From Tianweitania sp. UT-5YL-CI-8 (GTDB lineage Bacteria; Pseudomonadota; Alphaproteobacteria; Rhizobiales; Rhizobiaceae), in assembly GCF_030010215.1 (NCBI RefSeq), contig NZ_JASCRR010000012.1:62001-126000 (forward strand): a stretch of 64,000 nt of DNA. Direction: 5' to 3'. Both the position numbers and the translations under genes were made by a program. How positions within the stretch are numbered: the stretch's first letter is position 1; every line of letters begins with the position of its first letter. The notes under the pieces were generated by a model. That model had not been told where the DNA came from and did no database searches. It was given only the letters and a program-made list of their open reading frames with translations. Of the stretch, positions 1 through 7,861 are shown piece after piece.

Positions 1-102
1 AACGGTCGCGCTGCGCACACCCGCACGGCGGTTCAGCACGCGGTCGACCGTGGCAAGGCTGACGCCTGCCGCTTCGGCGACATCATGAACGGTTGGACGC
101 AC
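1..102 (-). CDS. LacI-family transcriptional regulator, N-terminal fragment
   Basis: The gene runs off the left edge, so only the first 34 codons are visible. They encode a typical LacI-type helix-turn-helix: TVHDVAEAAGVSLATVDRVL followed by NRRAGVRSATV, which matches the recognition and hinge-helix pattern of the family. The GTG start at 102 is chosen because AAGAGGAG lies about six bases upstream on the minus strand. The ligand-binding domain is outside the window, so the inducer and targets cannot be told. It is divergent from the monooxygenase gene at 439, which it may control, but that is inference. Confidence 0.85.
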   Translation of the reverse strand, partial: MRPTVHDVAEAAGVSLATVDRVLNRRAGVRSATV

Positions 103-438
103 GGAAAACTCCTCTTGCCAACAGGATTATCGCAAAATCTGAGGTACGTAAATCGAAAATAAGAGGGATGCAGAGGTTGGATTGGCTCGAATAAAAATTG
201 CGCGCCTGGCTAACTTCAGGAAAATCCATTTCGAGAAAGCAGGTGAATAAGCAATCGACAAAGTCTACTGATTTTATAGACTGACCCCATTCGGCTGCTT
301 GATCGCGGCATGGCGGGAGGAGAACTGTACAGCTAACATCGGGATGCGTTGACCTAACGAGGATGCCTCATTCCCAGCCTGTCGGCTCCTCTCAACAGCA
401 TGTCCTATTCAATGCGACTTAACGAAGGAGAGAATGCG
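103..438. other. Intergenic region between divergent lacI-type and monooxygenase genes
   Basis: No credible gene is seen in these 336 bases. The stretch is AT-richer than its neighbours. It holds an inverted repeat at 262-282 (AGTCTA, nine bases, TAGACT), which could be an operator or a small hairpin. It is not the usual LacI operator type with a central CG. It must hold the promoters of both flanking genes, but no convincing -35/-10 pair was identified. Confidence 0.4.
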
Positions 439-1389
439 ATGTCCGTCGAGTTCACTTTCGTACCGCAAGACCACGAGGCAGAGACCGCCGCGTCGTCGCC
501 CGGAGCTTTCTTTTTCGACCCCGCCGCAACTCGGATCACGCTGTCCCGTGCCGCGGAAGCCGGTTTTCATCAGGTTCTCATCGACGACAGTGTAGGCGTC
601 CTGGGCAATATTGATCTGGCCGGTACGGTAGGCCGGATTGCTACGGTAGGCCGGATTGCCTACCCGCTCGGCGTCTTACTGACGCACTGGGCGGGCGCTC
701 TGTCGCCGGTCGTCGCGGCAAACACCCTGGCTGGACTCGATGCAAAGCTGGGCGGCAACCTGTCGCTCCGCATCCTCGGCGATGGAGGCGACGAGGGCCA
801 AGCCGATGAGGCGGCTTCGCTTCGCCATGCCGCAGCATGGCAGCGGACCGACGAATATCTGACCCTTCTCAGGCAACTCTGGTCGAACGCCTCGCCGCTC
901 GACCATGAGGGGCGGTTTTACAGCGTCCAAGCCGGTGCGCTCGATCGGGGCGGCGGACAGCCTCTGGATATACCCATCCGCATGAGCGGCCTTTCAGGGA
1001 CGGCGCTGCATGTGGCTGGCCGTCATGCCGACATGTTCGAACTCTCGGCCGGCTCGATTACCGAGGCCAAGCTTCTGATCGAACGGATCCGCGAGGCGGG
1101 TGCGCGCCACGGACGAGCCGACAAGATAGGTTTTGCGCTGCGCATCCACGTCTCAGATCGCAAGTTTGAGACTGAGCAGGGTTCGCACGCTTCCGCAGGT
1201 CGTTCGGCTCTTTCGCTGTTGCCCTATATCGATGCCGGTGTTTCGGAATTCATGGTCTCCGGCATTTCGGGAGAGACGTCGTTTGAAAGATTCAGCCAAT
1301 GGATCGCACCGCTTCAGCGTTCCTGGCGTTCTGAAAGGCTGGCCAATACTGGGGCGACGCCATTCTCCGCAGTTCGGCTGCGGCTTTAA
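439..1389 (+). CDS. Luciferase-like (LLM class) flavin monooxygenase
   Basis: The 316-residue product resembles the SsuD/alkanesulfonate-monooxygenase branch of the bacterial luciferase family, which are FMNH2-dependent TIM-barrel oxygenases. Supporting features are GGNLSLRIL in the first third, the WQRTDEYLTLLRQLW helix, HEGRFYSV, and IPIRMSG followed by HVAGRHADMFEL. The start at 439 is preferred over an in-frame ATG at 400 because AAGGAGAG precedes it at good spacing. An in-frame 18-bp tandem duplication near residues 62-73 repeats TVGRIA, and the C-terminus diverges from the family pattern. The substrate is unknown. Reduced flavin would have to come from a separate reductase, and none is adjacent. 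The duplication may impair the enzyme. Confidence 0.75.
   Translation: MSVEFTFVPQDHEAETAASSPGAFFFDPAATRITLSRAAEAGFHQVLIDDSVGVLGNIDLAGTVGRIATVGRIAYPLGVLLTHWAGALSPVVAANTLAGLDAKLGGNLSLRILGDGGDEGQADEAASLRHAAAWQRTDEYLTLLRQLWSNASPLDHEGRFYSVQAGALDRGGGQPLDIPIRMSGLSGTALHVAGRHADMFELSAGSITEAKLLIERIREAGARHGRADKIGFALRIHVSDRKFETEQGSHASAGRSALSLLPYIDAGVSEFMVSGISGETSFERFSQWIAPLQRSWRSERLANTGATPFSAVRLRL
624..659 (+). repeat. 18-bp perfect tandem duplication inside the monooxygenase gene
   Basis: The unit TACGGTAGGCCGGATTGC occurs twice in direct succession (624-641 and 642-659). The length is a multiple of three, so the frame is kept and six residues (TVGRIA) are doubled. Perfect identity between the copies suggests a recent slippage event. 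Confidence 0.95.
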
Positions 1390-1416
1390 AACCGGTTCAG
1401 AGCATGCAAGCAACAG

Positions 1417-1445
1417 AAGGCGCGGCAAAAATCTTGCCGCGCCTT
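1417..1445 (+). terminator. Hairpin downstream of the monooxygenase gene
   Basis: A perfect 12-bp stem (AAGGCGCGGCAA paired with TTGCCGCGCCTT) with a five-base loop lies 27 bases after the stop at 1389. There is no clear T run on the plus strand after the stem, so it may be a weak terminator or an mRNA-end protector. Confidence 0.6.
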
Positions 1446-1592
1446 ACTTGGCAGTTGAACACCGTCAAGTGACGCTTTACCAGTTTGCCCTATTCTTCCA
1501 ATCCTGCTCTATGGCTTGAAGGTCCTTCATGTCGATGCAGGATCTTATCTCGGGTGGTTTTCACCCCCCGAGAGGGTGCATTGGGATGGCGG

Positions 1593-3041
1593 ATGATCGA
1601 CCCTGACGAAGCAAAAACCTTCGACCTTGCTCCGATAGCCATGTGGATCGAGGATTTCAGCGGAGTCAGGACTATATTCGACCGCTGGAAGTCCGAAGGC
1701 GTGACGGACATCCGCAGCTATCTCAACCAGGACAAGTCCCGCGTCGAGGCCTGTTCTCGCCAGATCAAGGTGCTCAGGGTCAATCGCAGGACGCTGGATC
1801 TGTTTGAAGCTCGCGACTTCGACCATCTGGTCGAGAATCTCGATCTGGTGTTCCGCGACGACATGCTGGAAAGCCACATCAACGAACTGGCCCAGCTTTG
1901 GAACGGTAAGACCGAGTTTTCGTCAAACGCCGTAAACTACACGCTTTCCGGACGCAGGCTCGATATCCAGCTTAGGGGCTCGGTGCTGCCCGGCTATGAA
2001 GGCACATTGGGCAAGCTGTTGCTGACCACTGAAGACGTAACCGAAAAAGAAACGGCTCGGCGCAACGAAGAGGAAAGCCGGCTCTACGCCGAAGGCATCT
2101 TCGAGCATTCGCCGGTATCGCTCTGGGTCGAGGACTTTTCCCGCGTCAAGGCTTTGCTCGACGACATCCGCGGCAGGGGCATCGTCGATTTCCGTGTTTT
2201 TACGGATGTGCATCCCGAATTCGTCACGCAATGCATGAGCGAAATTCGTGTCATCGACGTCAACAGAGCGACGCTGGACCTGTTTTGCGCCCCCGACAAG
2301 CGCACTCTGCTTCAGAGGTTGGCGGATGTTTTCCGTGACGGCACGGAACAGCATTTCCGCGAGCAGTTGATCGAGCTTTGGAACGGCAATCTCTTCCATC
2401 ATCGCGAAGTGGTGAATTATGCGCTCGATGGCACCGAGCGCTTCTTGCTCTTGCAATTCTCCGTCCTGCCGGGGCATGAGGCCGACTGGTCGCTGGTACA
2501 GGTGGCCCTGACAGACATCACCGCACGCAAGAAGGCTGAAGCCTATCTTGAATACCTAGGCAAACACGATGTGCTGACGAAACTGCACAATCGCGCCTTC
2601 TACATGGACGAGTTGAACCGGTTGCAGCGAAAGTCGTTGCGACCTGTCTCCGTCATCATCGTGGATCTGAACGGGTTGAAGGAGATCAACGATCTTCTCG
2701 GCCACGATGCCGGCGACAAACTGCTGCAGCGCTTTGGCGAAGTGCTCACGGAGGCGGTTGCCGTGCCCAATCATGCCGCACGCATCGGCGGCGATGAGTT
2801 TGCGCTTCTGATGCCTGGAGCCGACGAGGACGCGGCCGCTGCGATGGTGGAGACCATCGAAAAGCTCTTGTACATCAACAATCAGTATTATTCTGCCGTC
2901 ACCCTGAGCGTGTCTTTGGGGCGCGCAACGAGCAGCGACGGAGAAACCATGGAGGCGCTGGTGAAGCGCGCCGACGTCGGTCTCTACGAGCAAAAGCGCG
3001 CATATTACGCGCGAAAGGCGACCGGCCCTTCAGGCAAATAA
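1593..3041 (+). CDS. Diguanylate cyclase with two PAS-like sensor repeats
   Basis: The 482-residue product should make cyclic di-GMP from two GTP. Two similar sensor modules of about 140 residues come first. Each starts with a (P)-IAMW/SLW-(V/I)EDFS motif, contains NR-TLDLF, LWNG and VNY, and ends in a PAS-like strand leading to TEDVTEKE or TDITARKK. A GGDEF domain follows, with HDVLTKLHNR, DLNGLKEIND and an intact ARIGGDEFALLM active site. No RxxD inhibitory site is seen just before GGDEF, so product feedback is not expected. There are no membrane segments, so it is probably cytoplasmic. The start is uncertain: ATG 1593 is used, but a TTG at 1581 behind GAGAGGG is an alternative. Confidence 0.88.
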   Translation: MIDPDEAKTFDLAPIAMWIEDFSGVRTIFDRWKSEGVTDIRSYLNQDKSRVEACSRQIKVLRVNRRTLDLFEARDFDHLVENLDLVFRDDMLESHINELAQLWNGKTEFSSNAVNYTLSGRRLDIQLRGSVLPGYEGTLGKLLLTTEDVTEKETARRNEEESRLYAEGIFEHSPVSLWVEDFSRVKALLDDIRGRGIVDFRVFTDVHPEFVTQCMSEIRVIDVNRATLDLFCAPDKRTLLQRLADVFRDGTEQHFREQLIELWNGNLFHHREVVNYALDGTERFLLLQFSVLPGHEADWSLVQVALTDITARKKAEAYLEYLGKHDVLTKLHNRAFYMDELNRLQRKSLRPVSVIIVDLNGLKEINDLLGHDAGDKLLQRFGEVLTEAVAVPNHAARIGGDEFALLMPGADEDAAAAMVETIEKLLYINNQYYSAVTLSVSLGRATSSDGETMEALVKRADVGLYEQKRAYYARKATGPSGK

Positions 3042-3045
3042 AGCG

Positions 3046-3498
3046 TCAGGCCGGATGTTTGATCGCTTCGACGGGCATGTCGTCATTCGCTGAGTCGCGC
3101 ATCTCGGCGAGGTTGCGGGTGTCGAGAACTTCGGCGATTGCCTGCCGTACCTCGAGCATCATGTGGCGCACCTGGCAGGTCGCTTCGTCGCAATCCTCGC
3201 AGCGCTGGTATCGGGTGCGGCTGGCGCAGGGGAACGGCGCGAGGGGGCCATCCAGAACGCGCACGACATGTCCGACCTTGATCTCGTTGGCCGGGCGGGC
3301 AAGACGATAGCCGCCATCCTTGCCCTTGCGGCTTTGCACGAAGCCGGCATTGCGGAGTTCGCCCAGGATAGCATCCAGGAATTTCTTCGGAATGTTGTTC
3401 ATCACGGCGATGTCGTTGACGAAAGCGAGTTGTCCAACCGGAAGCTGCGAGAGGTGTACGAGCGCCTTGAGGCCGTATTTGCCTTTACGGGTAAGCAT
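3046..3498 (-). CDS. Rrf2-family (RirA/IscR-like) transcriptional regulator
   Basis: The 150-residue protein has the Rrf2 winged helix (MLTRKGKYGLKALVHL at the N-terminus, DAILGELRNAGFVQSRKGKDGG as recognition and wing). A cysteine cluster (PFPCASR followed by RCEDC and ATC) matches the site where family members bind an iron-sulfur cluster. RirA and IscR use this to sense iron or Fe-S status, so a role in iron-responsive repression is plausible but not proven. The ATG at 3498 matches the family start; a GTG nine codons upstream is possible. It converges closely on the diguanylate cyclase gene, with only four bases between the stops. The upstream 278 bases (3499-3776) hold no gene. Confidence 0.85.
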   Translation of the reverse strand: MLTRKGKYGLKALVHLSQLPVGQLAFVNDIAVMNNIPKKFLDAILGELRNAGFVQSRKGKDGGYRLARPANEIKVGHVVRVLDGPLAPFPCASRTRYQRCEDCDEATCQVRHMMLEVRQAIAEVLDTRNLAEMRDSANDDMPVEAIKHPA

Positions 3499-3776
3499 CT
3501 GGGAACGCGATCCTGCAGGCGGCACCGGAGCCGCCCTGTGTTGAGGCGCCGAGGAGAGACTTCATAGGCCGGCGCACCAAGTTCATTAGATTCGAAGTCT
3601 GGAATAAACAACCGAAAAAAGCTTGCCGTAGATGGTGTTTTACTATTGTGGGCAGGAGTAGGAGTATGAAACGCGCAGTTGTTGTCCTGGTGTGGAGTTG
3701 ATGGCGGCGGAAAGTCGAAACCGGCAAAATGGATTGCCTGGCAGGGAACCGATGCGAGTGACCCTCGTTCTGAGGC

Positions 3777-4283
3777 ATGTCAGAATTGCACGCCGCCTTT
3801 TCGCACGACTATGTGATTTCCTTGCCGACGATGATCGTCAGGCTTCTATTGGCCGGTTTTCTCGGCGCAATTATAGGCTTTGAGCGGGAATGGCAGTCCC
3901 GTCCCGCCGGCCTCAAGACCCACACCATGGTGTGCATCGCTTCGGCGACATTCACCTTGCTGTCGCTGGAACTGGTGAATGTGTCTTATTTCAACGACCA
4001 GAACATCCGGATGGACCCGCTTCGTCTGATCGAAGCGATCACCAGCGGCGTGGCGTTTCTGGCCGCCGGTTTCATCATCTTTGCCAAGGGCGAGGTCAAG
4101 GGCATCACCACCGGCGCCGGGATGTGGCTCGCCTCGGCGGTCGGGCTCGCAGCGGGGCTTGGCATGTGGGAAATCGCTGTCCTGGCCACCATCCTGTCCG
4201 TCAGCGTTTTGGTGATCCTGCGTCTTGTGCAACCCGCCGTTCAAAGCGCTGCGGCGACCGACACCGACGAAACCAAGCCCTGA
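3777..4283 (+). CDS. MgtC/SapB-family inner-membrane protein
   Basis: The 168-residue protein shows the MgtC/SapB N-terminal membrane domain: the signature RLLLAGFLGAIIGFEREW followed by RPAGLKTHTMVC, then about four hydrophobic segments with FLAAGFIIF, GITTGAGMW and LASAVGLAAGLG. MgtC proteins affect growth under low magnesium and, in pathogens, F-type ATP synthase activity. Many short homologues like this one lack the C-terminal cytoplasmic domain of MgtC proper, so the function cannot be assigned exactly. A GAGG ribosome site precedes ATG 3777. It converges on the ScpB-like gene with three bases between them. Confidence 0.85.
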   Translation: MSELHAAFSHDYVISLPTMIVRLLLAGFLGAIIGFEREWQSRPAGLKTHTMVCIASATFTLLSLELVNVSYFNDQNIRMDPLRLIEAITSGVAFLAAGFIIFAKGEVKGITTGAGMWLASAVGLAAGLGMWEIAVLATILSVSVLVILRLVQPAVQSAAATDTDETKP

Positions 4284-4286
4284 ACA

Positions 4287-4964
4287 TCAGTCCTCGCTGT
4301 CGGCTTCGTCTATCGCGACCAGCGCCATGGCCTTATCAAGCTCAGCCATCATCCGTTCGTGGCTGAGCAGGCCGGCATCTTCGAGCTTCTCGAAATCAGG
4401 CATATCCCGCAGCGTATCGAACCCGTATTCGGTGAGGAACTCGCGCGTCGTGACATAGGTGTAGGGAGCGCCGGGGGTAGGGCTGCGCGGGCCTGATGCA
4501 ATAAAGCCGCCGGCGCGCAACGTGCCGATCAGGTCTCGGCTGATCTCACGGCCGAAGAAGGTCGACAGTTCCGCACGCGTCACCGGCTGGAAATAGGCGA
4601 TCGTCATTAGCACCAGTGTCTCGAACTGTGACAGGTCCATGGTGCGCTCGTGGGTGCCAACCGCTTCGCGGATCGCACCGCCGAAGGCCGGCCGGGTGCG
4701 GTGCTGCCAGCCGCCTGCAACCGAAACGATGTCATAAGGGCGGTCGCGCAGTTCACTGCGAATGTCATCGATGATCAAATCGATGCTGCAGGATCGTCCG
4801 ACGACCTTTGCCAGGACATCGCGGGATACGGGTTGGGACGAGGCGAAGAGGACAGCCTCGACGCGGCCCATCCATTCCCGCCACCGCGCCTGTTCGGGCA
4901 GGTGATCGAGTTCGCGGTCGAACGGGCCATACTGATGTTCGTGCTTGGATTGAGCGCGCGCCAC
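4287..4964 (-). CDS. ScpB-like protein (SMC-ScpAB family, solitary copy)
   Basis: The 225-residue protein has the double winged-helix architecture of ScpB: an N-terminal EAVLFASSQPVSRDVLAKVV, then LSQFETLVLMTIAYFQPVTRAE, ISRDLIGTLRAGGFIASGPR and YVTTREFLTEYGFDTLRDMPD, followed by an acidic tail. ScpB binds ScpA and SMC in chromosome condensation. No scpA gene lies next to it, so this may be the second, stand-alone paralogue. GTG 4964 is chosen because GGTAGGA sits six bases upstream and the upstream reading frame does not resemble the family. The central LPEQARWREWMGR segment forms the lead-in to the first winged helix. Confidence 0.82.
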   Translation of the reverse strand: MARAQSKHEHQYGPFDRELDHLPEQARWREWMGRVEAVLFASSQPVSRDVLAKVVGRSCSIDLIIDDIRSELRDRPYDIVSVAGGWQHRTRPAFGGAIREAVGTHERTMDLSQFETLVLMTIAYFQPVTRAELSTFFGREISRDLIGTLRAGGFIASGPRSPTPGAPYTYVTTREFLTEYGFDTLRDMPDFEKLEDAGLLSHERMMAELDKAMALVAIDEADSED

Positions 4965-5335
4965 GATTGGTCCTACCGCCCGGAAATGGCGAGCATCGCA
5001 TCGTGCCCTCGCGCGCCGCGGCGGACATTGCGCACCGCCTGGGTTGCCCGAGCGTGTGCCGTGAACGATGCGGCGGCAGGTCTTAACTGTGGAATCATCG
5101 CTCAAAGCTAACCGGATTCGGCTCCTGAGGCGAGTTCGGCGGGCGTGATGCACAGTTTGGATGGCAAATTGCCGGGGGAAAAGGCGGGCGGCCACTCCGT
5201 CAGAGGTGGTCCCAACTATCCGAATTTTTGCTTTGCCGAGGAGACAATCCGGATTGAAAACCGCTTACTCCCCATATAAACATATAGTATGATTTAATGA
5301 GATCGGCAGACATGCCGGCTGTCATGGGGAACGAG
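4965..5335. other. Intergenic region between divergent scpB-like and dehydratase genes
   Basis: No supported gene is seen. Reading frames that extend the ScpB-like or dehydratase proteins into this stretch do not resemble either family. The last 70 bases turn AT-rich and contain CATATA-type repeats likely to belong to the dehydratase promoter (see 5273-5293). Confidence 0.5.
5273..5293 (+). promoter_or_regulatory. Candidate promoter/operator upstream of the pentonate dehydratase
   Basis: An AT-rich patch carries two CATATA copies eight bases apart and a TATGAT element that could be a -10. The nine bases CATATAGTA (5281-5289) are identical to part of the dyad in front of ytfQ at 12508-12524. 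That fits joint control by the GntR regulator encoded at 7103, but the dyad symmetry is mostly lost here. Support is pattern resemblance only. Confidence 0.35.
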
Positions 5336-7078
5336 ATGCCTTTCGAGAAAAAAACCTGGCCGCGTGCGTTGCGGTCGCAGGAATGGTTCGGCGGAACCGG
5401 CAAGAACGCGATCATGCATCGCTCCTGGATGAAGAACCAGGGCCTGCCGGCCGACACCTTCGATGGGCGGCCGATCATCGGCATCTGCAACACCTGGTCG
5501 GAACTGACGCCGTGCAACGCGCATCTGCGCGACATTGCCGAACGGGTGAAACGCGGCGTCTACGAAGCAGGCGGTTTCCCAGTCGAATTCCCGGTTTTCT
5601 CGTGCGGTGAAAGCACGCTGCGCCCAACGGCGATGATGTTCCGCAACCTTGCCGCCATGGATGCCGAGGAAGCTATTCGCGGCAATCCGATCGACGGCGT
5701 GGTGCTTCTGGCTGGCTGCGACAAGACCACGCCCTCCCTGATGATGGGGGCAGCCAGCGTCGACATTCCCGCTATCGTCGTCTCCGGCGGGCCCATGCTG
5801 AACGGTAAATGGCGCGGGAAGGATGTCGGTTCGGGCACCGCGATCTGGCAGTTCTCCGAAATGGTCAAGTCCGGCGAAATGACGCTGGACGAGTTCATGG
5901 ATGCCGAGCAGGGCATGGCCCGGTCGGCCGGCTCCTGTATGACCATGGGCACGGCTTCCACCATGGCTTCCATGGCCGAGGCGCTGGGCATGACATTGCC
6001 CGGCAATGCCGCCATTCCCGCCGTCGATGCGCGCCGCCGCGTGCTGGCGCAAATGTCGGGCCGGCGCATCGTCGACATGGTCAAGGACGATCTGAAGCCG
6101 TCCGACATCCTGACGCGAGAGGCCTTCGAGAATGCTATCCGCGTCAATGGCGCGGTCGGCGGTTCGACCAATGCCGTGCTGCATCTTTTGGCTCTCGCCG
6201 GCCGCATCGGCATCGACCTGACGCTGGACGATTGGGACCGGCTGGGCCGTGACGTGCCGACCATCGTCAACCTGCAGCCATCGGGCCAGTATCTGATGGA
6301 GGAATTCTACTATGCCGGCGGCCTGCCGGTGGTGATGCGCGCTGTTGGCGACATGGGCCTGCTGCACAAGGAGGCATTGACCGTCACCGGCGAGAGCGTG
6401 TGGGACGGCGTCAAGTCAGTCGAGAACTACAATGACGCGGTGATCGTGCCACGCGAAAGGGCGCTGACGCAGTCGGGCGGCATCGCCGTCTTGACCGGCA
6501 ATCTCGCGCCCAAGGGTGCGGTGCTGAAACCGTCGGCGGCTTCCGAACATCTGATGAAGCATCGCGGCCGCGCGGTAGTGTTCGAAAGCATCGAAGACTA
6601 CCACGCCCGCATCAACACCGATGAACTCGACATCGACGAGACCTGCATCATGGTGCTGAAATATTGCGGCCCGAAGGGCTATCCCGGCATGGCTGAGGTC
6701 GGCAATATGGGACTGCCGGCGAAGGTCTTGAAGAAGGGCGTCAAGGACATGATCCGCATTTCGGATGCACGCATGTCGGGCACCGCCTATGGCACCGTCA
6801 TCCTGCACACAGCGCCCGAAGCCGCCGATGGCGGCCCGCTCGCCATTGTCCAGGACGGCGACATGATCGAGGTCGACGTGCCGGCGCGGTCGTTGCGGCT
6901 CGACCTGCCGCAGGCGGAGATCGAGGCGCGCATGGCAGCCTGGAAATCACCCCTGGCGAAACCGCAAAGCGGCTATGCCGGCCTCTATGTCGACCGCGTC
7001 ATGCAGGCCGATTCGGGTGCCGATTTCGATTTCCTGGTTGGCTGTCGCGGGTCGACGGTGGAGCGGGATTCTCATTGA
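5336..7078 (+). CDS. IlvD/Edd-family pentonate dehydratase (L-arabinonate dehydratase type)
   Basis: The 580-residue enzyme belongs to the iron-sulfur dihydroxy-acid dehydratase family. Its length, its N-terminus (WPRALRSQEWFGG) and its C-terminal GCRG..DSH closely follow the characterised Rhizobium L-arabonate dehydratase. The expected cluster cysteines are present in NTWSELTPCNAH, LAGCDKTTPS and GSCMTMGTAS, and the conserved GPKGYPGMAEVGNMGLP and DARMSGTAYGT blocks are intact. It would turn L-arabinonate (or a similar sugar acid) into the 2-keto-3-deoxy acid in the oxidative pentose pathway. ATG 5336 is chosen for the GGGGAACGAG upstream and agreement with relatives; an in-frame ATG lies at 5297. 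It faces the furanose importer, which supports a pentose role. Confidence 0.85.
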   Translation: MPFEKKTWPRALRSQEWFGGTGKNAIMHRSWMKNQGLPADTFDGRPIIGICNTWSELTPCNAHLRDIAERVKRGVYEAGGFPVEFPVFSCGESTLRPTAMMFRNLAAMDAEEAIRGNPIDGVVLLAGCDKTTPSLMMGAASVDIPAIVVSGGPMLNGKWRGKDVGSGTAIWQFSEMVKSGEMTLDEFMDAEQGMARSAGSCMTMGTASTMASMAEALGMTLPGNAAIPAVDARRRVLAQMSGRRIVDMVKDDLKPSDILTREAFENAIRVNGAVGGSTNAVLHLLALAGRIGIDLTLDDWDRLGRDVPTIVNLQPSGQYLMEEFYYAGGLPVVMRAVGDMGLLHKEALTVTGESVWDGVKSVENYNDAVIVPRERALTQSGGIAVLTGNLAPKGAVLKPSAASEHLMKHRGRAVVFESIEDYHARINTDELDIDETCIMVLKYCGPKGYPGMAEVGNMGLPAKVLKKGVKDMIRISDARMSGTAYGTVILHTAPEAADGGPLAIVQDGDMIEVDVPARSLRLDLPQAEIEARMAAWKSPLAKPQSGYAGLYVDRVMQADSGADFDFLVGCRGSTVERDSH

Positions 7079-7102
7079 TGGAATGAGGTAGGCTATCCCT
7101 TT

Positions 7103-7861
7103 TCAGGGGTGGCCCACGGCCTTGACCCGATCCATGCCCTCGATGATGACCAGCCGCATGGCGTTGCGGGCGGCGTCGGGGTCGCGGGCTTCGATGGCGT
7201 CGGCGATCGCGCGGTGGCGGGCGACGCTTTCGAGGTGCTTGACGGAGTCGGGAATCGGCGAGCTGATGGTGAAGGTGGCGGCAAGGGCCACCTCGATCAA
7301 TGTGCTCACTGAACGCATGAAGGGGTTGTTCGATGCCTCGGCCACGGCGATGTGAAAGCGCAGGTCGCTCTGCACGAAGTTTTGGCCTGAGACACCGGTC
7401 TCGCCCATCTTTTCGATCCAGCGGTAGAGTTCGGCCACATGGGCGTCGGTGTGGCGGATGGCGGCGAGGGCGGCCGCCTCGGGCTCCAGCGCCAACCGCA
7501 TTTCGCCGAGGCTGAGCAAGAAGTCTTCGTCGACGCCGGCCTGGAAATGCCAATGCAGGATTTCGGGGTCGAACAGGTTCCAGTAGCCGCGCTCACGGAC
7601 ACGCGTGCCGATCTTGGCCTTGGGCTGGATCAGGCCTTTGGCGGCGAGCGTCTTGAGCGCCTCGCGCAGCACGGTCCGGGAGACGCCGTATTGTTCGAGC
7701 AGTTCGGCGTCGCCGGGCAGGATCGCGCCTTCGGGGTACCGTCCGCTGACGATGCCGAGGCCGAGATCGTGCATGACATGGCCGTGATGGGTTCTTGGCT
7801 GGGCGGTGGCGATAAGGTCGCGCCGACCTGGCTGAAGCGTTAGCGGTTCAGTGTGCGCCAA
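7103..7861 (-). CDS. GntR-family regulator, FadR/FCD subfamily
   Basis: The product has an N-terminal winged helix (GLGIVSGRYPEGAILPGDAEL, then YGVSRTVLREALKTLAAKGLI and KIGTRVRERGYWNLFDPEILHW) and a C-terminal FCD ligand domain with the metal-site residues in the DLRFHIAVAEASNN and RHRAIADAIEARD helices. It probably represses the neighbouring sugar genes until a sugar-acid effector binds. The start is debatable. TTG 7861, nine bases after AAGGAAGG, gives 252 residues and overlaps the end of yjfF by 14 bases, implying translational coupling. ATG 7774 would give a shorter protein that lacks the usual lead-in helix. It is the last gene of the leftward ytf operon. Confidence 0.82.
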   Translation of the reverse strand: MAHTEPLTLQPGRRDLIATAQPRTHHGHVMHDLGLGIVSGRYPEGAILPGDAELLEQYGVSRTVLREALKTLAAKGLIQPKAKIGTRVRERGYWNLFDPEILHWHFQAGVDEDFLLSLGEMRLALEPEAAALAAIRHTDAHVAELYRWIEKMGETGVSGQNFVQSDLRFHIAVAEASNNPFMRSVSTLIEVALAATFTISSPIPDSVKHLESVARHRAIADAIEARDPDAARNAMRLVIIEGMDRVKAVGHP

